Source of the DNA: CAYSYN01 sp964447735
Lineage (GTDB): Bacteria > Patescibacteriota > Minisyncoccia > Minisyncoccales > GBS-2
DNA: 14,535 bases
Assembly (NCBI GenBank): GCA_964447735.1
Contig: CAYUTJ010000016.1
Location: 1-14,535, forward strand
Direction of reading: 5' to 3'
Shown: positions 13,756 through 14,535 of the stretch, one piece after another
Layout: each line of letters starts with the position of its first letter
How positions within the stretch are numbered: position 1 is the stretch's first letter
Position numbers and translations under genes: made by a program
The notes under the pieces: model-generated
What the model was told of the DNA's origin: nothing
Databases searched by the model: none
What the model saw: only the letters and a program-made list of their open reading frames with translations

Positions 13756-14020
13756 TAACTTGCCTCTTGTCAAGTGTTGGAGGTTTCGTTTTTAATTTTT
13801 TGCTTTTAGGGCATAAATCACAAAGTTTATGTCCTGAATATTCTCGGAAACATTTTTGACCAGCCTTCTCATGAGCTTCATAGCACATCATTATCCATTC
13901 TTTATCAGAAAGCCCCATTTTAATTTTTTCTTTTCGAGTCGGAACTTTTACAACTTTTCTAAATCTTAACTCATCAACCTCCCACCTCCTGAAAATTTCG
14001 TACTTTTTTCGTCTTTTCAC
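13730..14020 (-). CDS. Unrecognised 96-residue basic protein with four cysteines
   Basis: I do not recognise this family. The protein begins MKRRKKYEIFRRWEVDELRF and has a middle segment with C46, H50, C57, H64, C67 and C70, ending in CDLCPKSKK, which could hold a metal ion. It is strongly basic. The GTG start at 14020 has AAAGGTGA 6 bases upstream; a second G+A-rich site lies too close to be used for it. The last 13 or so codons run through a strong terminator hairpin and its T-tract, and the stop TAA (13730-13732) lies inside the glmS -10 box. This is unusual and may mean the true C terminus is shorter or frameshifted. It lies 41 bases after the arrestin-like gene. Confidence 0.65.
   Translation of the reverse strand: MKRRKKYEIFRRWEVDELRFRKVVKVPTRKEKIKMGLSDKEWIMMCYEAHEKAGQKCFREYSGHKLCDLCPKSKKLKTKPPTLDKRQVIASFLNFW
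13741..13768 (-). terminator. Strong rho-independent terminator before glmS
   Basis: A 9-bp stem, AAGAGGCAA (13747-13755) with TTGCCTCTT (13760-13768), closes a 4-base loop. Read on the minus strand it is followed by a T-rich tract (through 13741 and beyond). No T-tract follows on the plus strand. It lies within the last codons of the 96-residue gene, upstream of its stop. Confidence 0.85.
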
Positions 14021-14048
14021 CCCTCCTCACCTTTTACGATCTAATTTA

Positions 14049-14075
14049 ATTTTAGCAAAATCTATCCAATGTTAA
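14049..14075 (-). promoter_or_regulatory. Possible promoter of the 96-residue gene
   Basis: On the minus strand TTAACA (14075-14070) and TAAAAT (14054-14049) are separated by 15 bases, a little short. The leader would be about 20 bases with AAAGGTGA in it. The -35 box lies within the end of the arrestin-like gene. Confidence 0.3.
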
Positions 14076-14535
14076 TAAAAATTTTCTTTTTCATATCAAA
14101 AGCCATTGGAATTTCTAAAGTAGTTTCCAAATACCATTGAATTCTGAAACTAACTCCCATAGCTTCACTCAAAACCTTTGTTCCTTTTATCAAAACTGAT
14201 AAAATTCCTTCTTTTGGTACTTTTGGTTGTGCGGGAATATTTTCTGGAATTTTAATTTCAAAAGGATATTCTCCTTTTAGATATTCTTTTTCGCCACCTA
14301 AAGAAATTTCAAATTTATGAATGATTTCTTTCCTTGTTCTAGTTGTTGGAGTTCCTCTCTCTGAAGTTACCTTTTCTTTAATAATTTTTATCCCGTAAAA
14401 CCCAATTTTTAATCCTTTGGCTTTAATCGGTTTTTTTAAATTAATTACAACTTTTCCTTTTATTGTTTCTCCAGGAGAAAAATCAAATTTTTCCAAAACA
14501 ATATCAATTTTTCCTCTTAAAAATTCAAATATCAT
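14062..14535 (-). CDS. Arrestin-like (N-terminal arrestin fold) protein, 5' end at the window edge
   Basis: 157 residues are visible, starting with an ATG on the last bases of the window, so more N-terminal sequence cannot be ruled out. The segment KFDFSPGETIKGKVVINL followed by KPIKAKGLKIGFYG matches the first strands of the arrestin N-domain ('Y-x-P-G-E-x-I-x-G-x-V'). Later KGEYPFEIKIPENIPAQP matches the 'G-x-Y-x-F-P-F-x-x-x-L-P' stretch of the same domain. No signal peptide or membrane segment is seen, so it is likely cytoplasmic. Bacterial and archaeal relatives include Spo0M-like proteins. A scaffold or adaptor role is inference, and partners are not evident from the neighbourhood. Confidence 0.7.
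   Translation of the reverse strand: MIFEFLRGKIDIVLEKFDFSPGETIKGKVVINLKKPIKAKGLKIGFYGIKIIKEKVTSERGTPTTRTRKEIIHKFEISLGGEKEYLKGEYPFEIKIPENIPAQPKVPKEGILSVLIKGTKVLSEAMGVSFRIQWYLETTLEIPMAFDMKKKIFINIG

Noticed and set aside
13721..13760. glmS ribozyme or riboswitch before glmS
   Set aside because: The -10 box is 6 bases from the ATG, so no transcribed leader exists to hold one.
1..14535. CRISPR array, insertion sequence or attachment site
   Set aside because: I saw no regularly spaced direct repeats, transposase motifs or inverted terminal repeats. The A- and T-rich runs are simple composition bias.

Overview
The window reads as a piece of a small, very A+T-rich bacterial genome with standard genetic code (dprA and iorA both end in TGA at the expected place). 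Bacterial sigma70-type promoters, Shine-Dalgarno sites, DprA, TopA, MurA and GlmS rule out an archaeon. The tight packing, lysine-rich proteins, short family variants, archaeal-type GlmU and arrestin-like protein suggest a Candidate Phyla Radiation (Patescibacteria/Parcubacteria-like) genome from a metagenome. That assignment is inference. A run of exactly 100 N marks a scaffold gap.

Layout, left to right. (1) A 50-residue zinc-finger-like protein on the minus strand, with its own terminator, runs divergently from dprA-topA (plus). (2) A minus-strand Nudix-like gene converges on topA. It shares a back-to-back promoter with a tRNA-Leu on the plus strand whose middle is lost in the gap. A half-size EamA transporter starts one base past the tRNA. 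(3) A minus-strand operon holds a phosphohexomutase, an archaeal-type bifunctional GlmU, and a BadF/BadG-type sugar kinase fused to a HAD phosphatase. (4) murA on the plus strand is divergent from that operon. (5) A minus-strand unit holds glmS, iorA and iorB. (6) A cysteine-containing small protein and an arrestin-like protein, both minus strand, reach the right edge.

Together glmS, the mutase, the GlmU-type enzyme and murA cover fructose-6-phosphate to UDP-GlcNAc-enolpyruvate, the entry to peptidoglycan synthesis. The kinase-HAD fusion is probably tied to the same amino-sugar pool, either in salvage or in adjusting sugar-phosphate levels. iorA/iorB encode a 2-oxoacid (arylpyruvate-type) oxidoreductase whose alpha subunit lacks the usual C-terminal ferredoxin domain.

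The least expected signals are: four promoters whose -10 box lies only 6-7 bases from the ATG (apparent leaderless genes, three with identical TAAATT boxes and spacing); two minus-strand genes whose last codons run through a terminator-like hairpin and T-tract; the kinase-phosphatase fusion; the ferredoxin-less IorA; MurA with Asp in place of the usual Cys; and the interrupted tRNA-Leu.
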